From positions 1 to 9,655 of the forward strand of contig CALAEU010000158.1 of assembly GCA_937891215.1 (NCBI GenBank): 9,655 nucleotides of DNA. The letters are read 5' to 3'. Source of the stretch: an uncultured Clostridia bacterium. GTDB taxonomy: Bacteria; Bacillota_A; Clostridia; Oscillospirales; Acutalibacteraceae. The position numbers and the translations under genes were made by a program. The notes below the pieces were generated by a model. That model was not told the DNA's origin. It saw only the letters and a program-made list of their open reading frames with translations, and made no database searches. Positions 1-7,309 of the stretch are shown here, in pieces (the first letter of the stretch is position 1; each line of letters begins with the position of its first letter).

Positions 1-1
1 T

Positions 2-127
2 GGTAAAGATAAATATGAAAAAGAAAATTTATCTTATACATTTTCTGATGGTTTCGTAACTGCTGAACAAGTAGCTATTTTAAAAAGTGAATTAGAAAAA
101 AATAACTTAAAAATAATTAAAACATAA
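2..127 (+). CDS. C-terminal 41 residues of a probable glycyl radical enzyme activase (radical SAM), partial
   Basis: An open frame enters from the left edge and ends at TAA 125-127, giving 41 residues; the start lies outside the window. The tail begins GKDKYEKENLSYTF and ends in an amphipathic helix and strand (LKSELEKNNLKIIKT). From memory of the family, radical SAM activases of glycyl radical enzymes often end in a G-x-x-K-Y-x-x-L-x-x-x-Y segment, then a short linker, then an 'xxLkxxxexxgLxvxi' helix-strand, and this tail fits that layout. The gene lies 9 bases upstream of the glycyl radical enzyme gene and its stop codon overlaps that gene's ribosome binding site, so the two are probably co-transcribed and translationally coupled. 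Activases normally sit next to their lyase. The CxxxCxxC iron-sulphur motif would be in the missing part, so this is an inference from the tail and the context. Confidence 0.55.
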   Translation, partial: GKDKYEKENLSYTFSDGFVTAEQVAILKSELEKNNLKIIKT

Positions 128-136
128 GGTGATACT

Positions 137-2503
137 ATGTACAAATTAAATGCAAAAAAACTAACAGACTTAGCAAATGATTTATTTAAGGAAGAAAGAG
201 AAATAAATAACCTTACCGGTTGGTTTATAATTAAAGAAACCGAAAGCAAATTTGAAGAAGAATTTAAAGAATTCTCTCCTATGAAAAAAGCGGCTTTAAA
301 ATTCAGAGAAGCAGTAAAAGTTTTACCTCTTTCTATAAGTGATAACGCAGTTTTTGCAGGTACTCAACGCGATGCCTTTGCAAGAAGTTATGCACTTATA
401 AACCCTACTTTTAAAGTAGAAACTTTTGCAGGTTACTGCGACCCTACTGCTGTTTATGATGATATTACAGTAACAGAGGAGTTCACAAAAGAAAGAATTG
501 AAACTTTAAGAGAAATTGACAAAAAGACTCCTTATGTAAAAGAACTTACTGAGGTTTACAATTCCTGTGAAAATTTAACTGGTGAAGTTGCTTTCTTTAT
601 TGAGCAGGTTACAGGTCATTTAATTCCTGATATGAGAGCAGTTTTAAAATATGGTATTAAAAAACTTATTAAAGATATTGACGAGAAATTAATAGTATGT
701 AGTGAAGATAAAAAAGAAAACTACGAAGCTATGAAAATATCTTTAGAAACCACCGTTTTACTCGCAGAAAGATATAAAAAACTCGCAGAAGAAAAGGCCA
801 AAAATACCGACAATGATAAAAAAGAACGCTTTTCTCTTATTGCAGAAACATTAGGCAAAGTACCTTTTGAATCGGCAGAGAGTTTATACGAAGCAATTCA
901 GAGTTATATTATATTATGGCAGACAATGTGTTTAGAACAAGCACCAAACCCATTTGCATTTTCCGTTGGTAACGCAGACAGAATTTTTGAACCATACAGA
1001 AAAATGAGTAATTTAGACAGAGAAACTACTGCCGCACTTTTAAAACATTTTCTTGTATTTTTCAATGTTGGTGACAGAAGCTGGGCAATTTCACAGAATT
1101 TAATTGTAAGTGGTCGTGATAAGAACGGAAACGACTTAACAAACGACACCACTTACGCACTTTTAGATGCTTATTACGATATGAATTTGCCACAACCTAT
1201 TCTCTCTGTTAAATTACATAAAAACACTCCTGATAAATTATATCAGGAATTGGGCAGATTTTTATTCACACCAGGTTGCCTTACACCTTCACTTTTTAAC
1301 GATGATTCACTTTATGAAGTTCTTTCTTCATCAGGCGTTGATATTGATGATATAGAGGACACATCGATTGCAGGATGTCAGGAACCACTTATTATGGGCA
1401 AAGACAACGCAAACACAACAAACAGTTGGTTCAATTTAGGTAAAATTTTAGAACTTACTTTAAATGATGGTGTGTCAACTGTAACCGGTAAAAAAATCTG
1501 CGATTTACCAGGTGGTAATGCGGATGCATTAACTCTTTTAAAAACTGTTCGTGAAAGATTTTATAAAAATGCAGAATATTTCTGCGAAGAAATGGTTAAA
1601 GCAGCAAATGGCGCTTCACGTGCAATTTCAAATTTACCTGTACCATTCTTAAGTACAGTAATGGGGGGTATTGAAACTGGCTACGATGTTAGAGATATTA
1701 AAAAACAGGGTACAAAATATAACGGTAGCGGTTGCCTTATTCACGGTACAAGTGTAGTTGCAGATTCATTTGTTGCTATTGATAAATTATTATCTGAACG
1801 CCCCCAAGATGCAGAAAGACTTTTGAATGCATTAAAAAATAATTTCGAAGGTGACGAAGAATTAAGAGAATTTTTACTCTCTGCACCAAAATTCGGTAAT
1901 AATAATGAAACTGCAGATACTGAGGCAGTTAAAATCACAAATAAAATTGCAGACATGGTAAGAAATAAGAAGAATTACCTTGGCAATAATTTCAGACCAG
2001 ACTTCTCCACACCATCAACACACTTACTTTATGGTTACTGGGTTGGTGCTTTACCTTGCGGTAGAAAATCAAGAGATATGTTAAACTATGGTGTTGATCC
2101 ACTTTATGGTGAAGCGCAGAACGGTTTAGGGTTCAGAACATTATCTTTAATGAAATTACCATTTCATAAAATGTGCGGCGGTTATGCTTCTCACTTTGGT
2201 ATTGACCCTAAATATTTTACATCATCCTCTTATGAAGAAAAAGGTATTGAATTCAAAAACAAGGTTATGAAACCACTTTTCTTCAATGAACTCAACAACA
2301 ATGTTGCACCATTCTATTTATATGTAAATGTTACAACAGCAGAGATTTTAAGAAAAGTTTTAGCAGAGCCCAAGAAATATGCTCCAAGTGGTGTTTACAT
2401 TATGCGAATTCACGGTACTTTTGTAAACTTCCTTGATTTATCCCCTGCTATTCAGCAAGACATTATTACAAGACTTGACCCAAAATCAACCGCAATTTGT
2501 TAA
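137..2503 (+). CDS. Glycyl radical enzyme (pyruvate-formate-lyase-like family), non-PFL lyase of unknown substrate
   Basis: This 788-residue protein has the full glycyl radical enzyme layout: a helical N-terminal PFL domain, a thiyl-radical loop in the middle and a glycyl radical loop at the C-terminus. Cys414 and Glu416 lie in SIAGCQEP, which matches the G-C-x-E motif of dehydratase and C-O or C-N lyase members (thiyl radical cysteine plus general base). True PFL has two adjacent cysteines instead. Gly760 lies in VYIMRIHGTFVNF, followed by LSPAIQQDIITR, the usual position of the glycyl radical and helix. At 638-643 (ALPCGR) the common 'GALPDGR' has Cys for Asp, and the following 'PLADGxSP' stretch is replaced by MLNYGVDPLYG. 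The length fits the family (about 760-850). The start is supported by AGGTGAT at 127-133. The enzyme would be cytoplasmic, oxygen-sensitive and dependent on a radical SAM activase, perhaps the gene just upstream. The kinase and isomerase genes downstream suggest a phosphorylated sugar-like substrate. The family assignment is firm; the reaction is not known. Confidence 0.93.
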   Translation: MYKLNAKKLTDLANDLFKEEREINNLTGWFIIKETESKFEEEFKEFSPMKKAALKFREAVKVLPLSISDNAVFAGTQRDAFARSYALINPTFKVETFAGYCDPTAVYDDITVTEEFTKERIETLREIDKKTPYVKELTEVYNSCENLTGEVAFFIEQVTGHLIPDMRAVLKYGIKKLIKDIDEKLIVCSEDKKENYEAMKISLETTVLLAERYKKLAEEKAKNTDNDKKERFSLIAETLGKVPFESAESLYEAIQSYIILWQTMCLEQAPNPFAFSVGNADRIFEPYRKMSNLDRETTAALLKHFLVFFNVGDRSWAISQNLIVSGRDKNGNDLTNDTTYALLDAYYDMNLPQPILSVKLHKNTPDKLYQELGRFLFTPGCLTPSLFNDDSLYEVLSSSGVDIDDIEDTSIAGCQEPLIMGKDNANTTNSWFNLGKILELTLNDGVSTVTGKKICDLPGGNADALTLLKTVRERFYKNAEYFCEEMVKAANGASRAISNLPVPFLSTVMGGIETGYDVRDIKKQGTKYNGSGCLIHGTSVVADSFVAIDKLLSERPQDAERLLNALKNNFEGDEELREFLLSAPKFGNNNETADTEAVKITNKIADMVRNKKNYLGNNFRPDFSTPSTHLLYGYWVGALPCGRKSRDMLNYGVDPLYGEAQNGLGFRTLSLMKLPFHKMCGGYASHFGIDPKYFTSSSYEEKGIEFKNKVMKPLFFNELNNNVAPFYLYVNVTTAEILRKVLAEPKKYAPSGVYIMRIHGTFVNFLDLSPAIQQDIITRLDPKSTAIC

Positions 2504-2539
2504 GGGTAAAATGAGTTGCACGAAAAGGAATGAATAAAT

Positions 2540-3907
2540 ATGAGTATTTTAGGTATTGATATTGGTACAACTACAATTACCGCGCTCCTTTTAGATGAAA
2601 AACACGGTAAAATTATCAATAAATCGACATTAAAGAACGAGTCCTTTATTGAATCAAACTTTGATTTTGAAAAAGCACAAGACCCCCAAATTATTATTGA
2701 AACAGTAAAAAAAGCAATAAATGAAATAACAGATGGAAGTGACATTTCTTCAATAGGTGTTACAGGGCAAATGCACGGTATTCTTTATCTTGACAGTGAA
2801 AATTACCCGGTTTCTCCTCTCTACACCTGGCAGGATTTAAGAGGTAACGAAAATTATAAAGGCAATTTCTCTTATGCCGAGTTTTTGACAGAAACAACGG
2901 ATTATAAATCTGCAACAGGTTTTGGTCTTACAACTCATTTTTATAATATAAAAAACCATCTTGTTCCTAAAAAGGCTGTAAAACTTTCAACCATTCATGA
3001 TTATCTCGTAAGTGTTTTAACAAATCAGTCACCTAGCACTCACACAAGTGATGCTGCAAGTCTTGGTTTCTTCGATTTAAGACATCATCACTTTGACAAT
3101 GTATCACTTTTAGAAGCAGGAATTAACCCTGAAATTTTACCAAAAGTTATAAGTAAAACTTCAATTGCAGGTACTACCAACTGCGACTTTTTACCAACTG
3201 GAATTCCTGTTGCAGTTGCAATTGGTGACAATCAGGCAAGTTTCATAGGTTCTATGACAAACCCAGATAATTCAATATTAGTTAATGTTGGTACAGGCAG
3301 TCAGGTTTCTTTTATAACTTCACATCTCAAACCATCACCTACTGGTGAAATAAGACCCCTCACTGATGACGAATACATTTTTGTTGGTTCTTCTCTTTGT
3401 GGCGGCAGAGCATATCAAATTTTAAGAAATTTCTTTAAAGATTGTCAGGATGCATTCGGTGGCAACAGTGAAAATCTTTACGAGAAAATGGATGAACTTT
3501 CTGAAGATATTGAAAAAATTAAAGACCCGTTAAAAATAAATTGCGAATTTGCGGGGACACGCTCCCATCCGGAAAAACGCGGTTCAATTGAAAACATCTC
3601 AATCAAAAACTTTACACCTACCAATTTAATCTGTGGTGTACTTATCGGTGTTGTAGATGAACTGAAAGAAATGTATGAAGAAGCAAAAGATTTATTGGAA
3701 TTCAGACCGCGCACTCTTGTTGGTTCTGGTAATGGCATAAGAAAAAGTAAAGTATGGCGTTACATTTTCACAAAAGAATTCAATCTTGAATTAAAATTAC
3801 CAAAACACCCTGAAGAAGCGGCAGTTGGTGCTTGTATCTTCGCTTCAGTTGCAAATGGTAATTACAAAAACATAAGAGAAGCACAAAGAATACTTTTAGG
3901 AGAATAA
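2540..3907 (+). CDS. FGGY-family carbohydrate kinase (sedoheptulokinase/xylulokinase-like)
   Basis: The 455-residue product has the two actin-like ATPase lobes of FGGY sugar kinases. The N-terminal phosphate-binding loop is GIDIGTT (5-11). GVTGQMHG (73-80) and YTWQD (95-99) resemble the substrate lobe of xylulokinase and especially sedoheptulokinase. GDNQASF begins at 229, with Asp230 the likely catalytic base. NVGTGSQVSF (249-258) and VGSGNG (394-399) are the adenosine and phosphate contacts of the C-terminal lobe. Length is normal for the family. It should transfer phosphate from ATP to a hydroxyl of a free sugar, ketose or polyol in the cytoplasm; the exact substrate cannot be read from the sequence. 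The start at 2540 is preceded by AAAAGGA. The gene lies 36 bases after the glycyl radical enzyme and 4 bases before the isomerase, so it probably feeds or follows the radical lyase in one pathway. Family is confident; the sedoheptulokinase likeness is from memory of motifs. Confidence 0.92.
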   Translation: MSILGIDIGTTTITALLLDEKHGKIINKSTLKNESFIESNFDFEKAQDPQIIIETVKKAINEITDGSDISSIGVTGQMHGILYLDSENYPVSPLYTWQDLRGNENYKGNFSYAEFLTETTDYKSATGFGLTTHFYNIKNHLVPKKAVKLSTIHDYLVSVLTNQSPSTHTSDAASLGFFDLRHHHFDNVSLLEAGINPEILPKVISKTSIAGTTNCDFLPTGIPVAVAIGDNQASFIGSMTNPDNSILVNVGTGSQVSFITSHLKPSPTGEIRPLTDDEYIFVGSSLCGGRAYQILRNFFKDCQDAFGGNSENLYEKMDELSEDIEKIKDPLKINCEFAGTRSHPEKRGSIENISIKNFTPTNLICGVLIGVVDELKEMYEEAKDLLEFRPRTLVGSGNGIRKSKVWRYIFTKEFNLELKLPKHPEEAAVGACIFASVANGNYKNIREAQRILLGE

Positions 3908-3911
3908 ATTT

Positions 3912-4973
3912 ATGAACTACAAAGACTATGCTACAAATCCGATATTTTTTGAAAAAAACCGAGTTTTCAGAGTTTATTTAGGTGGTAAACTTTTCTCTCA
4001 ATTTTTTGGTGATGACAGCGAAGACTGTTTTTATCCAGAAGAATGGGTTTGCTCTTCAACAAAGGCATTAAACGAAGGAAGTACAAATGAATTTGAGGGA
4101 ATATCCAGAATAAAGGATTCGGATATTTATTTCAATCAACTAATAGAAGAAGAAAAAGAATTAATGTTAGGTGACAGAAACGGACTTGATGTACTTGTAA
4201 AAGCACTTGATGCCGCTATTCGTTTACCTGTTCAGGCTCACCCCGACAAAGAATACTCAAGAAAACACTTTAACTCTGAATTCGGTAAAGCAGAGGCATG
4301 GCTTATACTTGCGACAAGATCAGATGCTCATATTTATTTTGGTTTCAAAGATGGTGTAACTAAAGAAGATTTTGAAAAAGCGGTAAATGATAGTGAAACT
4401 GATAAAATGGCAATGGAAGTTTTACTTAATAAAATTCCTGTTAAAACAGGGGACGTTTATTTCATCCCCGCAAAAGCAGTTCATGCAATTGGTGCAGGTT
4501 GTCTTATATTAGAAATTCAGGAGCCGACTGATTTTACAATTCAACCTGAAAGATATTGTGGCGATTACAAACTTTCTGATAAGCAAATGTATCTTGATTT
4601 GGATAAGCAGACCGCTCTTTCAGTCTTTGACTACTCTTACAATTTAGAGAGAGTAAAAAATGAATGTCGGAAAACGCCGACTATTGTCTCAGAGGAAAAT
4701 AACTGTGTTAAATCTGTTCTTATAAGTAAAGAAGATACACCTTGTTTCTCCCTCCATAGATACGAAATTTCAAATGGTAAAACAGAGAAACTTTCTGCAC
4801 CTGTTATTTATGTTGTTACTGAAGGCACTGGTACTCTTACCAATGACGAAAAAGAGATTGCTTTAAGACAGGGTGATTATTTCTTTATGCCATATTCATG
4901 CAATAATGAGTATTATGTTAAATCAAATGATAAATTAACTCTTGCTGCTTGTATACCACCAGAAAGGATATAA
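3912..4973 (+). CDS. manA: Class I mannose-6-phosphate-isomerase-like zinc enzyme (cupin)
   Basis: The 353-residue protein carries the four zinc ligands of type I phosphomannose isomerases: Gln108 and His110 in PVQAHPD, Glu128 in KAEAW, and His191 in AVHAIGAG. These sit in the first of two cupin-like barrels; the C-terminal part (about 265-353) holds a second barrel, with VVTEGTGTL and RQGDYFFMP turns. The classical enzyme interconverts mannose-6-phosphate and fructose-6-phosphate. The N-terminal 'YLGGKLFSQFFG...PEEWVCSS' pattern is like a clostridial subgroup often found in sugar operons, so a different phospho-sugar substrate is possible. The ribosome binding site AGGAGA (3898-3903) lies inside the end of the kinase gene, and only 4 bases separate the two genes. 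Together with the kinase and radical lyase this points to catabolism of a phosphorylated sugar. The gene symbol follows family homology, not proven activity. Confidence 0.88.
   Translation: MNYKDYATNPIFFEKNRVFRVYLGGKLFSQFFGDDSEDCFYPEEWVCSSTKALNEGSTNEFEGISRIKDSDIYFNQLIEEEKELMLGDRNGLDVLVKALDAAIRLPVQAHPDKEYSRKHFNSEFGKAEAWLILATRSDAHIYFGFKDGVTKEDFEKAVNDSETDKMAMEVLLNKIPVKTGDVYFIPAKAVHAIGAGCLILEIQEPTDFTIQPERYCGDYKLSDKQMYLDLDKQTALSVFDYSYNLERVKNECRKTPTIVSEENNCVKSVLISKEDTPCFSLHRYEISNGKTEKLSAPVIYVVTEGTGTLTNDEKEIALRQGDYFFMPYSCNNEYYVKSNDKLTLAACIPPERI
4963..4968 (+). promoter_or_regulatory. Ribosome binding site AAAGGA that decides the start of the TPR-like gene
   Basis: AAAGGA lies 7 bases before ATG 4976 and inside the last codons of the isomerase gene. 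It favours the 215-residue product over the 224-residue reading from ATG 4949 and suggests coupled translation. Confidence 0.7.
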
Positions 4974-4975
4974 CT

Positions 4976-5623
4976 ATGTTTAGTGACCTTTTATCATTAA
5001 AAGAATGGAAAACTGAAAATATAGCAGACTTCTACAACCGATTATCTGTTTTCAGTAATGAAGATAAATGCGACTACACAGTTTCTGTTGCTAATGAACT
5101 TATAAAGAAAAATAAAATTCATTTTTATAAAGTTGCAGAAGAATTATTAATTAATGCAATAAGAAATTATTTTAATGTAGAAGACTCAAATTATAAAGCG
5201 AAAATATATTTATCTTTAGGTTATCTTTATGAGCTTCAAAAAAAATATATTAATAGTTTTACTTATTATGAAAAATATAAATTAAATAATAATATTTATG
5301 ACAGTGCAAATTCAATTCTTTTAAAAATAATAATCCTAAGAGATAATTTTAAATATTCAGAAGAATTAGAAGATTTGTTTTTAAAAGCAGCAGGCGAATA
5401 TAATTTAGGACTTCGCAACGACAGAATATATGAAGATATTGCTGAATATTTAATTTTATTAAATAAAAATAAATTGGAAAAAGCAGAAGAAAAAAAGAAG
5501 GATTTAAAAGCGTTAGTAAAATATGGACAGTTACCACTTTTAGACATAGTGCTCAGAAAAGACAGTGTTTTCAACGCTTTGAGTGTACCTGATGAAGTGA
5601 TTGAGTTTGTAGAAAAAATATAA
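4976..5623 (+). CDS. Small helical-repeat (TPR-like) protein of unknown function, last gene of the operon
   Basis: I do not recognise this 215-residue protein. It is soluble, with no signal peptide or membrane segment, Lys/Glu-rich, and predicted from composition to be almost wholly alpha-helical. Pairs of helices such as 'KAKIYLSLGYLYELQKKYINSFTYYEKY' (written here from about residues 75-102) have the small/large/aromatic spacing of tetratricopeptide repeats. TPR-like proteins usually act as scaffolds, but no role can be assigned. A longer start at 4949 is possible, but it overlaps the isomerase gene and has no good ribosome binding site; ATG 4976 has AAAGGA seven bases upstream and begins 2 bases after the isomerase stop, so it is preferred. 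Its place directly before the operon terminator says it is co-expressed with the radical-enzyme genes, but this may be only positional. Confidence 0.75.
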   Translation: MFSDLLSLKEWKTENIADFYNRLSVFSNEDKCDYTVSVANELIKKNKIHFYKVAEELLINAIRNYFNVEDSNYKAKIYLSLGYLYELQKKYINSFTYYEKYKLNNNIYDSANSILLKIIILRDNFKYSEELEDLFLKAAGEYNLGLRNDRIYEDIAEYLILLNKNKLEKAEEKKKDLKALVKYGQLPLLDIVLRKDSVFNALSVPDEVIEFVEKI

Positions 5624-5651
5624 AAAAATAATTTAAAATATTTTAAAAAAT

Positions 5652-5686
5652 AAAACGATGCTCGATGCATCGTTTTGTTTTTTATA
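5652..5686 (+). terminator. Rho-independent terminator of the radical-enzyme operon
   Basis: A perfect 10-bp stem (AAAACGATGC, 5652-5661, with GCATCGTTTT, 5667-5676) closes a 5-base loop and is followed by G and a run of T (5678-5683). It stands 28 bases after the last stop codon of the operon. Confidence 0.88.
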
Positions 5687-6116
5687 GTTTAAAAGTAATT
5701 TATCATCAGAATTTCATCTCTGTATTTTTTTGTCTTCAAATTCAATATTCAAAAAACAACTTTAGTTTTTATACTTTCGTTTTTATACTTTTATTTTTTT
5801 ACATTCTTCACATTTTGTTTTTATTTTATATTTACATTTTAATTCACTTTACTTTTGAGTTTTCAATTTTTAGTTTTTGTCTTTTGTTTTTGAATTTTTG
5901 TTTTTAAAATAATTTTATGTTTTCTTTTTTATTTTTTAAAATTTCAAATCATAAAAAACAGACAACTAAAAAATGTTACAAAAAAAATAATTGATTTGAA
6001 AACTAAAATTAAATCTGATTTTAAATCATTTTTAAAAATTACCAAAAAAACAAAACCCTAAAAAACAAAATTGATAAAAATATTAAAACTATCTCTGTTT
6101 AAAATTCATCAAAAAG
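5687..6116. other. Gene-free convergent spacer with T-rich left half and A-rich right half
   Basis: I see no gene here. From about 5690 to 5935 the + strand is dominated by T with little A or G; from about 5940 to 6116 it is dominated by A. A 14-base near-perfect direct repeat (GTTTTTATACTTTC/T) occupies 5765-5778 and 5779-5792, and GTTTTTG-like units recur at about 5870-5905. A 10-base inverted repeat (TTTCAAATCA 5942-5951 with TGATTTGAAA 5992-6001) spans the switch point but has a 40-base loop and no T-tract. The one open frame (5665-5907) is low-complexity Phe/Leu/Ile/Tyr with no ribosome binding site and is not believable as a gene. Confidence 0.7.
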
Positions 6117-6117
6117 C

Positions 6118-6161
6118 AAAGAACGCGCAATAAATTTCTACGGATTTTTTGCGCATTCTTT
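6118..6161 (-). terminator. Probable terminator of the leftward NUDIX-glycosyltransferase operon
   Basis: A 13-base inverted repeat with one mismatch (arms 6118-6130 and 6149-6161, core CGCGCAA / TTGCGC) has an 18-base loop. Read on the - strand, it follows the glycosyltransferase stop by about 45 bases and is followed by GCTTTTTG. A T run also follows on the + strand, so it may work both ways. Confidence 0.65.
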
Positions 6162-6205
6162 TTACAACTAAAAAATAATTCATTAATTTAATTTATTTTA
6201 TATTA

Positions 6206-7291
6206 TTATACATATTTAAGTTCTTTTAATCTTTCTCTTGCTGGAGCGTACCCCTGTCGTGCCGCTAAACCGTAGTATTCACGGGCTTTCGAGGTATTTC
6301 CGGACACTTCGTAAAATACGCCTAAATTATATTCAGCTTTAAACGAACCGCACCCAACAACGCCATAATTGTTTTTTATTTCGCCAATCTCCAGACATTT
6401 TAAATATGATTTTTCAATCTCCGGAAAATAATTTATATATTTATTTATATCAGATAATACTGCTTTCATATAAAACATTCCGCACGCAAAATAAAAGTCT
6501 GCCGAATTATTTAAATTATTTTTTTCATTTTCTATTATTTTAATGGCTTCATCATTTTTATTTAATTCTGACAAATTATAAATATAAGAAATCACCCCTA
6601 ATTTCCTATATTCAGATTTTATATTTTTTGAAATTTTATAAAATCTCTCGAAAAATTTATCTGCTTCATTAAATCTTTTTAATATCCAGAGTGTTTTTGC
6701 AATCTGATATAAAATATATGGGTTATTCTCATCATTTTTTAATTCGTCTAACAGAATCTCTAAATTGCGTTCACCCTTGCCCTCTTGCATATAACCGTCG
6801 TGGTCAAAAGTTAGTGGTAATATCACACCTGCTAGCTCCGAATCAACCTGCTCGTGAATTGCACCACGATACTTCACCCCTTTTGGTATTAAACGCGGTA
6901 TATGTATTTTGCTTTTACTTATTTCACCATCTGACTCTTTGTATGTATTAAGTAATTCAATATAGCCTACTCTTTCTTCACCTGACAAAAATCTCTCTAT
7001 ATCTTTTCTTTTACCATTTATTAAATATTCATCAGCATCTAAAACAAGATTCCACTCACATTCTGATTGCTCTAACGAGAAATTACGAGCTGCAGCAAAG
7101 TCATTCCCCCATTCGAAATGTGAAATATGTGCACTAAATCTCTTTGCTATTTCTACAGTTTTGTCAGTAGAACCAGTATCAGTAATATAAATTTCATCAA
7201 CAAGGTTTCTTACTGCTTTTAAACACTTCTCCAAACAGCGCTCCTCGTTCTTTACTATCATTACTAACCCTAATTTTTTCTTGTCTGCCAT
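6206..7291 (-). CDS. Family 2 glycosyltransferase with C-terminal TPR-like half
   Basis: The 361-residue protein starts with a GT-A fold glycosyltransferase domain (about 1-170): LGLVMIVKNEE (7-17), the nucleotide-binding D-T-G-S-T-D at 38-43, W61-x-N-D-F and A-R-N at 68-70, and the metal/nucleotide DADE at 85-88. IHEQ at 145-148 (His146, Glu147) and HDGY at 164-167 complete the pattern. From about 188 onward it is helical, with TPR-like pairs and a Sel1-like last repeat (SKAREYYGLAARQGYAPA). This GT2-plus-TPR layout is shared by many clostridial proteins, and also by SunS, the sublancin S-glycosyltransferase, from memory of its motifs. The donor is probably a UDP-sugar; the acceptor is unknown and could be a protein or peptide. 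No signal peptide or membrane segment is seen, so it is cytoplasmic. GAGGAG 7 bases before the start supports it. The gene is 18 bases after the NUDIX gene and is in its operon. Confidence 0.9.
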   Translation of the reverse strand: MADKKKLGLVMIVKNEERCLEKCLKAVRNLVDEIYITDTGSTDKTVEIAKRFSAHISHFEWGNDFAAARNFSLEQSECEWNLVLDADEYLINGKRKDIERFLSGEERVGYIELLNTYKESDGEISKSKIHIPRLIPKGVKYRGAIHEQVDSELAGVILPLTFDHDGYMQEGKGERNLEILLDELKNDENNPYILYQIAKTLWILKRFNEADKFFERFYKISKNIKSEYRKLGVISYIYNLSELNKNDEAIKIIENEKNNLNNSADFYFACGMFYMKAVLSDINKYINYFPEIEKSYLKCLEIGEIKNNYGVVGCGSFKAEYNLGVFYEVSGNTSKAREYYGLAARQGYAPARERLKELKYV

Positions 7292-7298
7292 TTCAAAT

Positions 7299-7304
7299 CT
7301 CCTC
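7299..7304 (-). promoter_or_regulatory. Strong ribosome binding site GAGGAG of the glycosyltransferase gene
   Basis: On the - strand GAGGAG stands 7 bases before the ATG at 7291, inside the 18-base gap after the NUDIX stop codon. It fixes the start and implies efficient translation of the second gene of the operon. Confidence 0.75.
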
Positions 7305-7309
7305 GTCGA

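Noticed and set aside
904..1956. Minus-strand open frames inside the radical enzyme gene, and similar ones inside the kinase, TPR-like and NUDIX genes
   Set aside because: They are antisense shadows of clearly conserved genes, with no ribosome binding sites and no recognisable domains.
137..2503. Calling the glycyl radical enzyme pyruvate formate-lyase (pflB)
   Set aside because: The thiyl loop has Gly-Cys-Gln-Glu in place of the two adjacent cysteines of PFL, and the neighbours are sugar enzymes.
5665..5907. Open frame of 80 residues on the + strand
   Set aside because: It starts inside the terminator hairpin, has no ribosome binding site, and consists almost only of Phe, Leu, Ile and Tyr, as any T-rich stretch would.
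5942..6001. Inverted repeat TTTCAAATCA / TGATTTGAAA as a terminator or operator
   Set aside because: A 40-base loop, an AT-rich stem, no T-tract and no adjacent promoter; such pairs are expected by chance in this composition.
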